Notes: a model not told the origin generated them from the sequence alone. Positions 8,325 to 17,767 are shown, numbered from the stretch's first letter. The stretch: 64,000 nt of DNA from Flagellimonas eckloniae (GCF_001413955.1 NZ_LCTZ01000002.1:3334501-3398500), one strand, 5' to 3'. A program made the numbers and translations.

Positions 8325-8456
8325 CCCTATAATTAATAGGGTATAAAATGTATAATTGAATATATATTTTAATATACCCCCTATGATTTTAGGGTAAAAT
8401 GATAAAAAAAGTATTTTTTCAACGATTACCCCCTATTTTTTATCGAAATTATTTCG
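8325..8456. promoter_or_regulatory. ald upstream region with TACCC repeats and a CGAAAT inverted repeat
   Basis: This AT-rich gap before ald holds two identical copies of TACCCCCTAT (8375-8384 and 8427-8436, 52 bp apart) and two related inverted forms (ATAGGGTAT at 8336-8344 and TAGGGTAA at 8390-8397). There is a small hairpin (CCCTAT..ATAGGG, 8325-8341) and a 6-bp inverted repeat CGAAAT-T-ATTTCG at 8444-8456. The arrangement suggests an operator region. The regulator is unknown; the Lrp-type gene at 10481 is an obvious but unproven candidate. Confidence 0.4.
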
Positions 8457-8509
8457 TAGTTTGTTTTTTTTGTAACACTTTTGAAGTGTAAATCAAAAAA
8501 AGCAACAAA

Positions 8510-9610
8510 ATGATTGTAGGTATTCCAAAAGAAATCAAGAATAACGAAAGCCGAGTTGGAATGACTCCGGCTGGAGTTTTTGAATTGGTAAAGAATAACC
8601 ATACCGTTTATGTGCAGTCTGGAGCAGGTGAAGGTAGCGGTTTTTTCAATCAGGATTATCAACAGGTTGGTGCAAGTATTTTAGAGACAATAGATGAGGT
8701 ATACGCTGCAAGCGATATGATCGTAAAAGTAAAGGAGCCCATCGAAACAGAATATCGATTGATTAAAGAAGGTCAGATTGTGTTTACCTATTTCCATTTT
8801 GCTTCCAGTGAAAGATTGACCAAAGCTATGGTTGATAGTAAATCGGTCTGTATTGCCTATGAAACAGTTGAGGATGCTGAAGGAACATTGCCCTTGCTAA
8901 CGCCAATGTCGGAAGTAGCTGGAAGAATGGCAATTCAACAAGGAGCAAAATATTTGGAGAAACCCGTAAAAGGTAGAGGAGTGCTTTTAGGAGGTGTTCC
9001 TGGAGTGGCACCCGGAAGGGTTTTGGTATTGGGCGCAGGTACCGTAGGTATTCAAGCTGCTAAAATGGCAGCCGGATTGGGTGCCCATGTAACCATATTG
9101 GACGTTAATATGAAACGGTTGCGCTATGTCAATGATGTAATGCCCAGTCATGTAGTCACCGAATTTTCAAATGAATTTAATATCAGAAAGCATATAAAAA
9201 CCCATGATCTTATTGTAGGAGGTGTGCTCTTAAAAGGAGCAAAAGCACCAAACCTTATCACTAGGGATATGCTTAAAGAAATGCGCCCGGGAACCGTAAT
9301 TGTGGATGTTGCGGTAGACCAGGGTGGTTGTATTGAAACAACAAAAGCCACAACCCATGAAGACCCGGTGTACATTATAGATGATATTGTACACTATTGC
9401 GTAGCTAATATGCCTGGGGCAGTCCCTTACACATCTACGGTTGCCTTGACTAATGTAACACTGCCCTATGTATTAAAATTAGCTAACATGGGATGGCAAA
9501 GTGCCTGTAATTTGGATAAAGCCCTTTCTAAAGGGCTTAACATTGTTGAAGGAGAAATTGTATACAAAGAAATTACAGAAGCCTTTAATTGGGAGCCTGT
9601 ATTTGCTTAA
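8510..9610 (+). CDS. ald: Alanine dehydrogenase
   Basis: Catalyses reversible NAD-dependent oxidative deamination of L-alanine to pyruvate and ammonia. The 366-residue protein is close to the usual 371. It has R15, K75 (VKVKEP) and H96 (TYFHFA) where the family has its substrate-binding and catalytic residues, and the Rossmann motif 'VLVLGAGTVGIQAA' near 171-184. The C-terminal 'YCVANMPGAVPYTST' is also typical. It is monocistronic, ending in a strong terminator at 9634. Repeated TACCC motifs in the upstream gap suggest regulation. With pckA and the Lrp/saccharopine genes nearby, it forms an amino-acid/gluconeogenic neighbourhood. Confidence 0.96.
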   Translation: MIVGIPKEIKNNESRVGMTPAGVFELVKNNHTVYVQSGAGEGSGFFNQDYQQVGASILETIDEVYAASDMIVKVKEPIETEYRLIKEGQIVFTYFHFASSERLTKAMVDSKSVCIAYETVEDAEGTLPLLTPMSEVAGRMAIQQGAKYLEKPVKGRGVLLGGVPGVAPGRVLVLGAGTVGIQAAKMAAGLGAHVTILDVNMKRLRYVNDVMPSHVVTEFSNEFNIRKHIKTHDLIVGGVLLKGAKAPNLITRDMLKEMRPGTVIVDVAVDQGGCIETTKATTHEDPVYIIDDIVHYCVANMPGAVPYTSTVALTNVTLPYVLKLANMGWQSACNLDKALSKGLNIVEGEIVYKEITEAFNWEPVFA

Positions 9611-9633
9611 CACGCATTTTGTCAGTAAAATAG

Positions 9634-9659
9634 CCCCGCCCAAAAATGGCGGGGTTTTT
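9634..9659 (+). terminator. Rho-independent terminator after ald
   Basis: A 7-bp GC-rich stem (CCCCGCC / GGCGGGG) with a 7-nt loop is followed by TTTTT, 23 nt after the ald stop codon. Confidence 0.85.
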
Positions 9660-9734
9660 GCTTTTCAATGGGTATGATATTTCTGTGTAAATGGGAATGT
9701 TTAGTATCTTTAAATAATTTCAAAAGCTAAAACT

Positions 9735-10430
9735 ATGATGACATATTATATATTGATTGGTGCTGTGGCCTTGATCAGCTGGGTTGTAAGCAGTCGATTG
9801 AAAAGTAAATTCAAAAAATATTCCAAGGTTCACCTTCGTAATGGTATGAGCGGAGCTGAAATTGCGCAAAAAATGCTTGATGACCATGGTATTAGGGATG
9901 TCAAAGTGATTTCCACTGCTGGAATGCTCACAGATCATTACAATCCTAAAAACAAAACTGTAAACTTGAGCGAAGGGGTGTATAGCCAACGCAATGCATC
10001 TGCAGCTGCGGTTGCCGCGCATGAAGTTGGTCATGCCGTGCAACATGCCCAAGCCTATGAATGGCTGACCATGCGATCTAAGTTGGTTCCTGTGGTTAGC
10101 GTTACGTCTGGGATGTCTACTTGGGTGGTTTTTGGTGGATTGATGCTAGGTGCCGCAGCAGGAGTTGGAATTGGCTACTATATTGCCATTGCTGGTTTGG
10201 TAATGATGGGCTTTGCTACAATTTTTAGTTTTATCACTTTACCCGTGGAATATGATGCAAGCAACCGCGCATTGGCATGGCTAAAGCAAAAAAATATGGT
10301 AAGTCAAGAGGAGTATGCCGGTGCTGAAGATGCCTTAAAATGGGCGGCCAGAACCTATTTGGTTGCGGCTTTGGGAGCCTTGGCTTCATTGGTGTATTGG
10401 GCTTTCCAAGTTTTTGGCGGAAGGGACTAA
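9735..10430 (+). CDS. Zinc metallopeptidase, YugP/Zn_peptidase_2 family
   Basis: A 231-residue membrane protein of the neutral zinc metallopeptidase family typified by B. subtilis YugP. The zinc motif is H96-E97-V-G-H100 within 'AAHEVGHAVQHA'. A membrane helix lies at about 3-19 and two more at about 127-165, with another near 205-225. Such proteases are probably involved in membrane protein quality control; substrates are unknown. There are two adjacent ATG codons, and I use the first. It ends at a strong terminator shared with the convergent Lrp gene. Confidence 0.9.
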   Translation: MMTYYILIGAVALISWVVSSRLKSKFKKYSKVHLRNGMSGAEIAQKMLDDHGIRDVKVISTAGMLTDHYNPKNKTVNLSEGVYSQRNASAAAVAAHEVGHAVQHAQAYEWLTMRSKLVPVVSVTSGMSTWVVFGGLMLGAAAGVGIGYYIAIAGLVMMGFATIFSFITLPVEYDASNRALAWLKQKNMVSQEEYAGAEDALKWAARTYLVAALGALASLVYWAFQVFGGRD

Positions 10431-10450
10431 ATTTATTGGAACAAAATATG

Positions 10451-10483
10451 AGCCCGTTTGAAGCAATTCAAATGGGCTTTTTA
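10451..10483. terminator. Bidirectional terminator between zinc peptidase and lrp
   Basis: A 12-bp stem (AGCCCGTTTGAA / TTCAAATGGGCT, one G-T pair) with a 4-nt loop and a following T-run. It lies between convergent genes, and its right edge touches the stop codon of the Lrp-type gene. Confidence 0.85.
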
Positions 10484-10951
10484 TATTGAAATCTGTCGGT
10501 CTATCTGCTGATTTAATGAAATAAAGGTCTCAGTTCTGGAAACTCCATCGATTTGTTGAATTTTTTTGTTCAATACCATCATCAAATGTTCATTGTCCTT
10601 GCATAAAACCTTAATAAGAATAGACCAGTTTCCAGTTGTATAATGGCATTCCAGCACTTCAGGAATTTTTTCCAAAGCTTTGACTGCTTGAGGATTGGCC
10701 ATTGCCTTGTCCAGAAAAACACCAATGTAAGCCATTGTGGTATATCCCAAAACTTTGGGGTTGATGATGAATTTAGAGCCTGCCAACAATCCAGATTTTT
10801 CCAATTTACGTAGCCGTTGATGTATCGCGGCTCCAGAAATACCGATGTTTCGGGCAATTTCTAAAATGGGCCTACGGGCATCTTCCATCAAATACCTTAG
10901 TATTTTTTTATCAATACCATCAATTTTAACCGAACTGTTAGGAGTCTTCAT
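10481..10951 (-). CDS. Lrp/AsnC family transcriptional regulator
   Basis: A 156-residue DNA-binding protein with the Lrp layout: N-terminal winged helix-turn-helix (about 10-60, 'ILEIARNIGISGAAIHQRLRKLEKSGLL') and a C-terminal RAM domain (about 75-150) that binds amino acids and drives oligomer formation. The family senses amino acids such as leucine, lysine or alanine and controls their metabolism. It is 48 nt downstream of the saccharopine-dehydrogenase-like gene on the same strand, so lysine-related control is a reasonable guess; ald, about 0.9 kb away, is another candidate target. Confidence 0.93.
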   Translation of the reverse strand: MKTPNSSVKIDGIDKKILRYLMEDARRPILEIARNIGISGAAIHQRLRKLEKSGLLAGSKFIINPKVLGYTTMAYIGVFLDKAMANPQAVKALEKIPEVLECHYTTGNWSILIKVLCKDNEHLMMVLNKKIQQIDGVSRTETFISLNQQIDRQISI

Positions 10952-10999
10952 AGGAATTATTGAAAATTGTAGTTAAAGATACCTAGAAACTATAAAACT

Positions 11000-12373
11000 T
11001 TAACTTCCAATAGAGTTTGGGTTGTATCCTAGGTAGGGCACTTCGTATTCCTTAAAGTTAATTCCATACTGTTTTAGTTCAGAAAGTATGGGGCGGTAAA
11101 CTTCGCTTTTTATTGGAATTTGTACGCCAGGAGTCTTGATTTTCCCATTTAGAATTTGGAGCGCTGCCATCGCAACGGGCAGGCCAACGGTTTTTGCCAT
11201 TGCAGTATAATTTTGATTTTCACCCAATACCACCATGTTGGCATCTATTTGTTTTTTCTTACCATCAATTTCATAACCAAATTTGTGGTACATAACGATC
11301 ATGTCCTTCTCATCTGCTTCAAGGGTCCAATTATCTTCAAGGATATATTGCAGCATTTGGGCCGGACTGGCATTTTTTAATGGAATTCGTTTCGTTTCGT
11401 CAAAAAGATTCAATTCCAATAGTTTCCCCCATTTAATATCATCTTGGTCAATTTTAAGGTAATGGCGCAATTTCAATTCAACTGAATCAGTTGGTGAGTA
11501 GGGTAAAAATAAATTCACAAATTGTCGGTAAGACATGCCCTCAGAATTTTCAATGTTGTAACTATCATCCGTCATGCCAAGTAGCACAAACATTTGCCAT
11601 GCTTTGGAGAAGCCCACTCTGCGCATTGTGCCGCGATAAAGTGTCAAAACATCCTGAAGACCGTAAGCGTCCCTATATTTTAAGGAATCCCTATTGGGAT
11701 ATACCTCAAAAGAGCCATACCCGTCAATATTTAAAAGTTCAGTACGGCGAAATAGTTTTTGGTACGGAATATATTTATAGGATCCTTCTTGGATAAATTT
11801 TGCAGCTCCACCTTGACCGGCCAGTACCACATTTCTTGGGTTCCATGTAAATTTATAGTTCCAAAGATTTGAATCGTGTTCAGGGGCAACCAAACCACCC
11901 GTAAAAGATTCAAAAAGTAACATTTTTCCGCCCTGATTGCGAATACGATCAATAACTTCCATGGCACTCATATGATCTATGCCAGGATCCAGCCCTATTT
12001 CATTCATAAAAACAAGACCGCTTTTTCTTGCGTCATTGTCCAGTTTTTGAATCTCTTTGCTTATATAAGATGCAGTAACAAGATGCTTTTTATAGTGGAT
12101 ACAGCCCTCCGCTATTTTTATATGTAGTCTTGGGGGCAACATTGAAACCACAATTGATGCTGATACTATGGCCTTCCTTCTTTCGTCATCATTAAATATG
12201 TCCAAAGCAATGACAGTACAATTCTTATGGGAGGAAATGGAGGTTGAAATGTTCTCAGGATTGATGTCGCCAATTAACAAATGAAGATTCTCCTCTTTTG
12301 ATTTTTTTAGGATATAATCCAATAGATATGAGGTAGATTTTCCTGCTCCAAAGACCAAAATAGTGCGGGCCAT
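11000..12373 (-). CDS. Saccharopine dehydrogenase-like (LYS9-type) oxidoreductase
   Basis: A 457-residue protein with an N-terminal Rossmann motif 'ILVFGAGKSTSYLL' and the saccharopine dehydrogenase C-terminal fold, including 'GLDPGIDHMSAM' (about 129-140), typical of the glutamate-forming enzyme that joins or splits saccharopine, glutamate and aminoadipate semialdehyde. In Bacteroidota such enzymes are thought to act in lysine degradation, but no lysine-ketoglutarate reductase partner is visible here. It is followed by an Lrp-type regulator, which supports amino-acid catabolism. It is divergent from the DUF423 gene. Confidence 0.85.
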   Translation of the reverse strand: MARTILVFGAGKSTSYLLDYILKKSKEENLHLLIGDINPENISTSISSHKNCTVIALDIFNDDERRKAIVSASIVVSMLPPRLHIKIAEGCIHYKKHLVTASYISKEIQKLDNDARKSGLVFMNEIGLDPGIDHMSAMEVIDRIRNQGGKMLLFESFTGGLVAPEHDSNLWNYKFTWNPRNVVLAGQGGAAKFIQEGSYKYIPYQKLFRRTELLNIDGYGSFEVYPNRDSLKYRDAYGLQDVLTLYRGTMRRVGFSKAWQMFVLLGMTDDSYNIENSEGMSYRQFVNLFLPYSPTDSVELKLRHYLKIDQDDIKWGKLLELNLFDETKRIPLKNASPAQMLQYILEDNWTLEADEKDMIVMYHKFGYEIDGKKKQIDANMVVLGENQNYTAMAKTVGLPVAMAALQILNGKIKTPGVQIPIKSEVYRPILSELKQYGINFKEYEVPYLGYNPNSIGS

Positions 12374-12453
12374 AGGTTTTAGTTACTTTTGATTAAAACG
12401 AAATACTAAGGTATCAAATTGTTATATTTTTAAAAATAAAGGGAATTTAAGTT

Positions 12454-12846
12454 ATGAACAAAACAATTTTATTGACCGCAACACTACTAGGACTGCTAGC
12501 AATTCTTTTGGGTGCTTTTGGGGCACATGGATTGGAGAAATTAATCACTGGATATGCTATTGATACCTTTGAAGTTGGGGTACGCTATCAAATGTACCAT
12601 GCACTTTTTTTGTTGATTTTGGGAGTTTGGGATGGGCTTCGTATAAAGCAGAAAAGAACAGTGTTCATTTTGATTCTTACGGGTGTTATTTTGTTCTCTT
12701 TTTCAATTTATGCCCTGTCTATCAATAGTTTATTCAATTTTGAATTTATGAAAATAGCAATATTAACTCCCATAGGTGGCACTTTTTTAATTTTAGGGTG
12801 GTTTCTTTTTGGGTATTACATTTTAACCAAGAAATCGATTAAATAA
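12454..12846 (+). CDS. DUF423 membrane protein
   Basis: A 130-residue protein with four hydrophobic helices and the DUF423 N-terminal pattern 'GLLAILLGAFGAHGLEK' followed by 'GVRYQMYHALFLL'. The family (E. coli YgdD relatives) is widespread and of unknown function. It is a small inner-membrane protein. It starts 80 nt from the divergent saccharopine-dehydrogenase-like gene and precedes pckA by 64 nt, but pckA has its own promoter-like box. Confidence 0.88.
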   Translation: MNKTILLTATLLGLLAILLGAFGAHGLEKLITGYAIDTFEVGVRYQMYHALFLLILGVWDGLRIKQKRTVFILILTGVILFSFSIYALSINSLFNFEFMKIAILTPIGGTFLILGWFLFGYYILTKKSIK

Positions 12847-12880
12847 ACTATAATAAAGCCTTTTAGAGATTATATTTTTC

Positions 12881-12888
12881 TAGTTTTG
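12881..12888 (+). promoter_or_regulatory. Putative -7 box (TAnnTTTG) for pckA
   Basis: TAGTTTTG fits the Bacteroidota -7 consensus TAnnTTTG and lies 22 nt before the pckA ATG, which implies a very short leader. No convincing -33 box was identified. Confidence 0.5.
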
Positions 12889-12910
12889 TACCAACTAAAA
12901 AAACTAAACT

Positions 12911-14527
12911 ATGGATACGTCCACTCCGATTACGAAAACGATTTCGTTAAATGAATATGGGATAAAAAACGAGCATATTCATTACCAACTTTCTTCTGAG
13001 CAATTGCATGACCTTACCATTGAAATGGACATGGGTAAAGAAGCCTCATCAGGCACCTTGGCCGTTAATACGGGTGAGTTTACTGGAAGGTCTCCCATGG
13101 ATCGTTTTATCGTGAAGGATTCTATTACAGAAGAGAAGATTTGGTGGGGGGATATAAACATACCTTTTGAAACCGAAAAATTCGATAAACTTTATGATAA
13201 GGTAATAGCATATCTAAATGAAAAAGAACTATTTGTTCGCGATTGCTATGCTTGTGCTGATGCTGCCTATAAGTTGAACATAAGGGTAATAAATGAATAT
13301 CCATGGTCCAATATGTTTGCGTACAATATGTTTTTAAGGCCAACAGAGGATGAATTGGCAGCTTTTAGTCCAGAATGGACTGTAATCAATGCACCCGGGT
13401 TTATAGCAGACGCCCAATTGGATGGAACCCGACAGCATAATTTTGCAATCCTTAATTTTTCCAGAAAAATTGCCCTGATTGGTGGTACAGGGTATACCGG
13501 TGAAATTAAAAAAGGGATTTTTTCTGCATTGAATTTTATCCTTCCTGTTTTCAAAAACACCTTGCCCATGCATTGCTCGGCCAATGTGGGAGAAGCTGGC
13601 GATACTGCTATTTTCTTTGGCCTTTCGGGAACGGGAAAAACCACTCTGTCCACGGACCCAAACCGTAAATTGATCGGAGATGATGAACATGGTTGGACAG
13701 CAGACAATACCGTATTTAATTTTGAAGGAGGTTGTTATGCCAAAGTAATAAACCTTTCCAAGGAACAGGAACCAGAAATTTATGGAGCAATAAAGAAAGG
13801 GGCTATCTTGGAAAATGTTATCATGAATGCTGATGGGGATGTTGACTTTGGAGATACTTCCATTACCCAAAATACCCGGGTTAGTTACCCCATTCATCAT
13901 ATTGACAATATACAGCAACCTTCAATAGGCAAAAATGTCAAGAATATTTTCTTTTTGACTGCTGATGCCTTTGGGGTTCTTCCTCCTATTTCTAAATTAA
14001 CTCCCGCTCAAGCTGCATATCATTTTATTTCTGGATATACTGCAAAGGTGGCCGGAACCGAGGCTGGAGTTGTTGAACCGCAACCTTCGTTTTCTGCATG
14101 TTTTGGAGCGCCATTTATGCCATTACATCCAACTAAATATGCAGAAATGTTAAGCAATAAAATGCAAGAATCTGGAGTTGATGTTTGGTTGATAAACACA
14201 GGATGGACTGGAGGGCCATATGGAGTTGGAACCCGAATGAAACTAAAATACACACGGGCCATGATCAGTGCTGCCTTAAGTGGAGAACTTGGGCTTTACA
14301 ATTATGACAAATACCATATCCATTCTGTTTTTGGCGTAGCCCAACCTAGAGAATGCCCTGGAGTCCCTACCAGTGTGTTGAGCCCAAGGGCAACTTGGAA
14401 CAATGATGAAGCCTATTATAAAACAGCGTTTAAATTGACCAATGCTTTTAGGGAAAACTTTAAAAAGTTTGAAGCCCATGCCAGTGAGGAAATTAGGAGG
14501 GGAGGACCACAACGATATGCTTTCTAA
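12911..14527 (+). CDS. pckA: Phosphoenolpyruvate carboxykinase (ATP)
   Basis: Converts oxaloacetate and ATP to phosphoenolpyruvate, CO2 and ADP, the entry step to gluconeogenesis. The 538-residue protein has the kinase-1a P-loop G237-L-S-G-T-G-K243-T-T, the metal-binding 'LIGDDEHGW' run just after it, the N-terminal 'NTGEFTGRSPMDRFIV' substrate motif and the C-terminal 'NTGWTGGPYGVG' motif. All mark the ATP-dependent class. It is monocistronic, with a promoter box just upstream and a near-ideal palindromic terminator after the stop codon. Confidence 0.97.
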   Translation: MDTSTPITKTISLNEYGIKNEHIHYQLSSEQLHDLTIEMDMGKEASSGTLAVNTGEFTGRSPMDRFIVKDSITEEKIWWGDINIPFETEKFDKLYDKVIAYLNEKELFVRDCYACADAAYKLNIRVINEYPWSNMFAYNMFLRPTEDELAAFSPEWTVINAPGFIADAQLDGTRQHNFAILNFSRKIALIGGTGYTGEIKKGIFSALNFILPVFKNTLPMHCSANVGEAGDTAIFFGLSGTGKTTLSTDPNRKLIGDDEHGWTADNTVFNFEGGCYAKVINLSKEQEPEIYGAIKKGAILENVIMNADGDVDFGDTSITQNTRVSYPIHHIDNIQQPSIGKNVKNIFFLTADAFGVLPPISKLTPAQAAYHFISGYTAKVAGTEAGVVEPQPSFSACFGAPFMPLHPTKYAEMLSNKMQESGVDVWLINTGWTGGPYGVGTRMKLKYTRAMISAALSGELGLYNYDKYHIHSVFGVAQPRECPGVPTSVLSPRATWNNDEAYYKTAFKLTNAFRENFKKFEAHASEEIRRGGPQRYAF

Positions 14528-14565
14528 AACAAAAGGCCCGGTCAATTGACCGGGCCTTTTGTTTT
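14526..14565. terminator. Perfect 40-bp palindromic terminator between pckA and hemD-like gene
   Basis: The 20-nt arms are exactly complementary with no unpaired centre: an A-rich left flank, GGCCCGG core stem, and T-rich right flank. It begins at the pckA stop codon (the TAA's final bases are part of the arm) and can act for both convergent genes. Confidence 0.9.
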
Positions 14566-14582
14566 ATATTTTTAGCAACCAA

Positions 14583-15326
14583 TTATTTATTTACACTGGT
14601 TATGTATTTCTGCAATGCCATTGTCATTGAAGGAGTCTCCGGTGTTGGAGCTTTTATGTCTATTCGTAATCCTGCTTCTGTGGCAGCATTTACAGTGCTA
14701 TTTCCAAATACGGCAATGCGCGTACTGTTTTGTTCAAAATCTGGAAAGTTTTTAAGTAATGACTCAATTCCAGATGGGCTAAAGAAAACTAAAACATCAT
14801 AAGTTACTTCCCTTAAATCAGAAAGATCGCTGATGACAGTTTTATAAAAAATTCCACGTTTCCAATCTAATTTAAGTTCGTTTAGGGCTTGGGGAACAAT
14901 TTCTTTAAGAGTATCTGACGACGGCAACAAGAACTTTTCATCCTTGTATTTTTTAATAAGTGGAACAAGCTCATTAAAAGTTCTTTTACCTACATATATT
15001 TTCCGTTTTCTGTACACCACATATTTCTGTAAATAATAGGCTACGGCTTCTGATTGACAGAAATACTTCATGGAATCTGGCACTTTGAATCGCATTTCTT
15101 CCGCAATTCTAAAAAAGTGATCCACAGAATTCCTGCTGGTAAGGATTATAGCAGTAAAATTATTTAAATCAATTTTTTGCTGCCTTACATTTTTAGCTTC
15201 AACTCCCTCAACATGGATAAAAGGTCTAAAATCTACCTTTACCTTTTCTTTTTCAATTAATCTTGAATAGGGAGAATTTTCTATTTTGGGTTCTGGTTGG
15301 GAAACCAAAATTGTTTTTACTTTCAT
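14583..15326 (-). CDS. Uroporphyrinogen-III synthase family protein (HemD-like)
   Basis: A 247-residue soluble protein with the two-lobed HemD pattern: 'ILVSQPEPKIENSPYSRL' at the start, 'NNFTAIILTSRNSVDHFF' near 56-73 and 'YDVLVFFSPSGIESLL' near 176-191. HemD closes and isomerises hydroxymethylbilane to uroporphyrinogen III for haem. HemD is very divergent in Bacteroidota, so function is inferred from fold motifs. It lies 6 nt after the DUF4271 gene, a pairing common in Flavobacteria. Confidence 0.85.
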   Translation of the reverse strand: MKVKTILVSQPEPKIENSPYSRLIEKEKVKVDFRPFIHVEGVEAKNVRQQKIDLNNFTAIILTSRNSVDHFFRIAEEMRFKVPDSMKYFCQSEAVAYYLQKYVVYRKRKIYVGKRTFNELVPLIKKYKDEKFLLPSSDTLKEIVPQALNELKLDWKRGIFYKTVISDLSDLREVTYDVLVFFSPSGIESLLKNFPDFEQNSTRIAVFGNSTVNAATEAGLRIDIKAPTPETPSMTMALQKYITSVNK

Positions 15327-15332
15327 AAGCTT

Positions 15333-15992
15333 TCAATCTTTAAGATAGCTTCCAATTATGACCAAGGGTGCAATTTCGAGTGTGCAAAGGTACAAAATAA
15401 AATAGAAAAAATAGGGGATTATAGCTTTTTGATAGTTCTTCAACAGGTTGATTAATCCAATCGTATTAATGGAAACAATTAAGATAATTGTAACATAAAT
15501 CAAGGGTTTTGAGTCTTTTAGAATGTATATAAGAATAACATTGCTTACAAACATAATTAGGCTACTGTAGTTAAAATAGGAACTTTTATTGAAGATTACA
15601 TCAGAAATTAAAACCGTTGTATTAAAAATAACCCCTTTCCCATATTGGAGCAATATTTTAAGCAGTTGGAAGAGAATTAAAAAACCCATGGTGATCAGAA
15701 AGAAGAAAAATTGGCCATAACTTGGAATACCCCAAAATGTTTTTTGAAACAAAAAAATAAACAAAGAAAAATTTATTAGTTGGAATAGTGTAAGTAGGAT
15801 ATGAAACCAGTTTAGAAGCCTCCTCCCTTTTTTACTATTCAGGACAATATATTTATTGTTGAAAGGCAAAATGATAAAACTAAGAAACCTGTTTCCAAAC
15901 AGATATTTGACAAGGGCAAGCACTACCATACTTAAAAAAAGCACTAATGTCATCCAATCCAAAGACTCAATTGTGTGGTGAATAGGATTCAT
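15333..15992 (-). CDS. DUF4271 membrane protein
   Basis: A 219-residue protein with about seven hydrophobic helices. Its size, topology and position upstream of the HemD-like gene match DUF4271, a Bacteroidota family of unknown function. Its start codon overlaps the stop of the GT39 gene by 4 nt, so the three genes are likely cotranscribed. Confidence 0.8.
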   Translation of the reverse strand: MNPIHHTIESLDWMTLVLFLSMVVLALVKYLFGNRFLSFIILPFNNKYIVLNSKKGRRLLNWFHILLTLFQLINFSLFIFLFQKTFWGIPSYGQFFFFLITMGFLILFQLLKILLQYGKGVIFNTTVLISDVIFNKSSYFNYSSLIMFVSNVILIYILKDSKPLIYVTIILIVSINTIGLINLLKNYQKAIIPYFFYFILYLCTLEIAPLVIIGSYLKD

Positions 15993-17647
15993 TCCTTTAT
16001 TTTAATTGGCATGCCGTTTAATCCTGGCAGTAAGTCGTTTTCCGATATTCCAATCCTGAAATACTCTATATTTTCCATTTTGGGCTTTATTGGTTCAAAA
16101 GTATACATTGTGGTATCCTTTGATTTTAGCATAGTTTGGTTCTTTGTCAATAGTTCCACTTTAAGGGGAATAATTTTCTTCACTTGCTTATGTGCATTGG
16201 AGAAGGCAATAGTATAGTTAAGGTTATCAAGTGGAATATCAAACTCATAAGGATTATATACTTTTAATATGCTGTTGGCTCTATCTTTAGAATCTTCCAC
16301 AATACATTTTAGCTTTCTGTAGGATTGAAAGTTGTCTATAAAGTTTCCATAAAAAACGGTACTGTCCAAATGCATATAGTTAATATCACCGCTGTTGCTG
16401 TATTTCGTAACGTTCATAACTTTTTTGCCACGTGTCCTTTCCTCGGAATTATCAATGGAATATTGATTTTTTCTATAAAATCCATTGTTAAGGGAAAAGG
16501 ATGGTTTCCTGGAATAAAACTCATACATAGCAGCACGTCTGTACGAATTATCAAAAACTATGGGAATATCCCGAGCTTTTGAATTTAGTTCCTTTACCCA
16601 CTGTTTATTGCCATGGGTTTCAAAAACCATAGGCAGCAAAGGCCTATGCACAAGCCACACTCTTGCATAAAGAAGTAATACAAAACTTACAATTCCTATT
16701 CTGTACATCCATTTTCTGCTTCTCGCATTTTCAATTAGATGATTAAAAGCCATTAGTGCCATTGGAATGGAAATAACAATTGCCCATTGCGCCTGAACCC
16801 GTCTATTAAAACTGGAAATGAAAAAGAAAATAATAACCCCGTATGTTAAATATAACAGTGACTTGGAAAACTTATCGGTCACTTTGTATTTAAAAAGTGA
16901 AAAATATATCCAATAAAAAAGTAAACCTATAATTACAATAAGGTTCAAAAAATAACCCAAAGTGAATTTTTCAAAAGAATATGCCTGATTGGGCCGCTCA
17001 TATAAATGAAAAGTGATGGACACAAAATCGTTTTGGTACAACCATAAAAAGTGTGGTGTATAGCAGATGAGTGCAATTGCGACTGCCAACCAAGCCTTCC
17101 AGTTTTTTATAAGCTTCAGATTGGAAAAAAAGACAAATAGGATTACTAAAACCGCATGATATTTACTGTACATCAATGCTGCCATGACAATTCCCATAAA
17201 GATGGAAATCCAAATGGAAGGATTGTTCAAAAAACGCTTATATAGTAGCAAGAAAAGTGCGGTAAAAAACAAAAGGGGAGTGTCTGGCAACATCAAAAAC
17301 CCATAAGCATTCATTAATGTGAACGAGGATACAAGCAGGAAAAAATGGATGATATAGTCCTTCTTTTTCGGGTTTTCAATAAGCTCCCACAAAATTAAAT
17401 AAGTGCCTACTGAGAGCACACAACTCATAAGACGAACACCTAGCTCACCATCAAAAAACAAGCTTCCTATCTTTATCAAAAAAGCAACCATTGGTGGATG
17501 GTCAAAATAACCCCAATCCAGATTTTGGGCGTAATACCAATAGTACGCTTCATCATAAATGAGTTCTGTAAAATAACTTTGAACAAGATTGAGAACAAAA
17601 AGAACAGCCAGAAGAATAAGAAAAAGCCTGGGAAACTTTTGGGTCAT
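15989..17647 (-). CDS. GT39-family glycosyltransferase (ArnT/PMT-like membrane protein)
   Basis: I prefer the ATG at 17647 (MTQKFPRL) over an upstream in-frame start 14 codons earlier, because it opens directly into the first membrane helix. The 552-residue protein has about eleven membrane helices. The GT39 catalytic signature is in the first periplasmic loop: D32-E33-A-Y-Y-W, then 'GYFDHPPMV' (47-54). Such enzymes move a sugar from polyprenyl phosphate to lipid A or protein on the outer face of the inner membrane. The divergent GT2 gene, 120 nt away, probably makes the polyprenyl-phosphate sugar donor. Confidence 0.88.
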   Translation of the reverse strand: MTQKFPRLFLILLAVLFVLNLVQSYFTELIYDEAYYWYYAQNLDWGYFDHPPMVAFLIKIGSLFFDGELGVRLMSCVLSVGTYLILWELIENPKKKDYIIHFFLLVSSFTLMNAYGFLMLPDTPLLFFTALFLLLYKRFLNNPSIWISIFMGIVMAALMYSKYHAVLVILFVFFSNLKLIKNWKAWLAVAIALICYTPHFLWLYQNDFVSITFHLYERPNQAYSFEKFTLGYFLNLIVIIGLLFYWIYFSLFKYKVTDKFSKSLLYLTYGVIIFFFISSFNRRVQAQWAIVISIPMALMAFNHLIENARSRKWMYRIGIVSFVLLLYARVWLVHRPLLPMVFETHGNKQWVKELNSKARDIPIVFDNSYRRAAMYEFYSRKPSFSLNNGFYRKNQYSIDNSEERTRGKKVMNVTKYSNSGDINYMHLDSTVFYGNFIDNFQSYRKLKCIVEDSKDRANSILKVYNPYEFDIPLDNLNYTIAFSNAHKQVKKIIPLKVELLTKNQTMLKSKDTTMYTFEPIKPKMENIEYFRIGISENDLLPGLNGMPIKIKE

Positions 17648-17767
17648 CAAATAAATTTTAGATGCGGCAAAGTTACAAATATTGACCAACTTGATGCTTA
17701 ACGGTGCAAAAGATGACTTGGGGTAGGAACCAAGAAAACGTTATTTTTGCGCTCTAATCTTTTGATA

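Noticed and set aside
13267..13918. Two long minus-strand frames inside pckA
   Set aside because: They are fully antisense to conserved pckA motifs, with no family match or start context.
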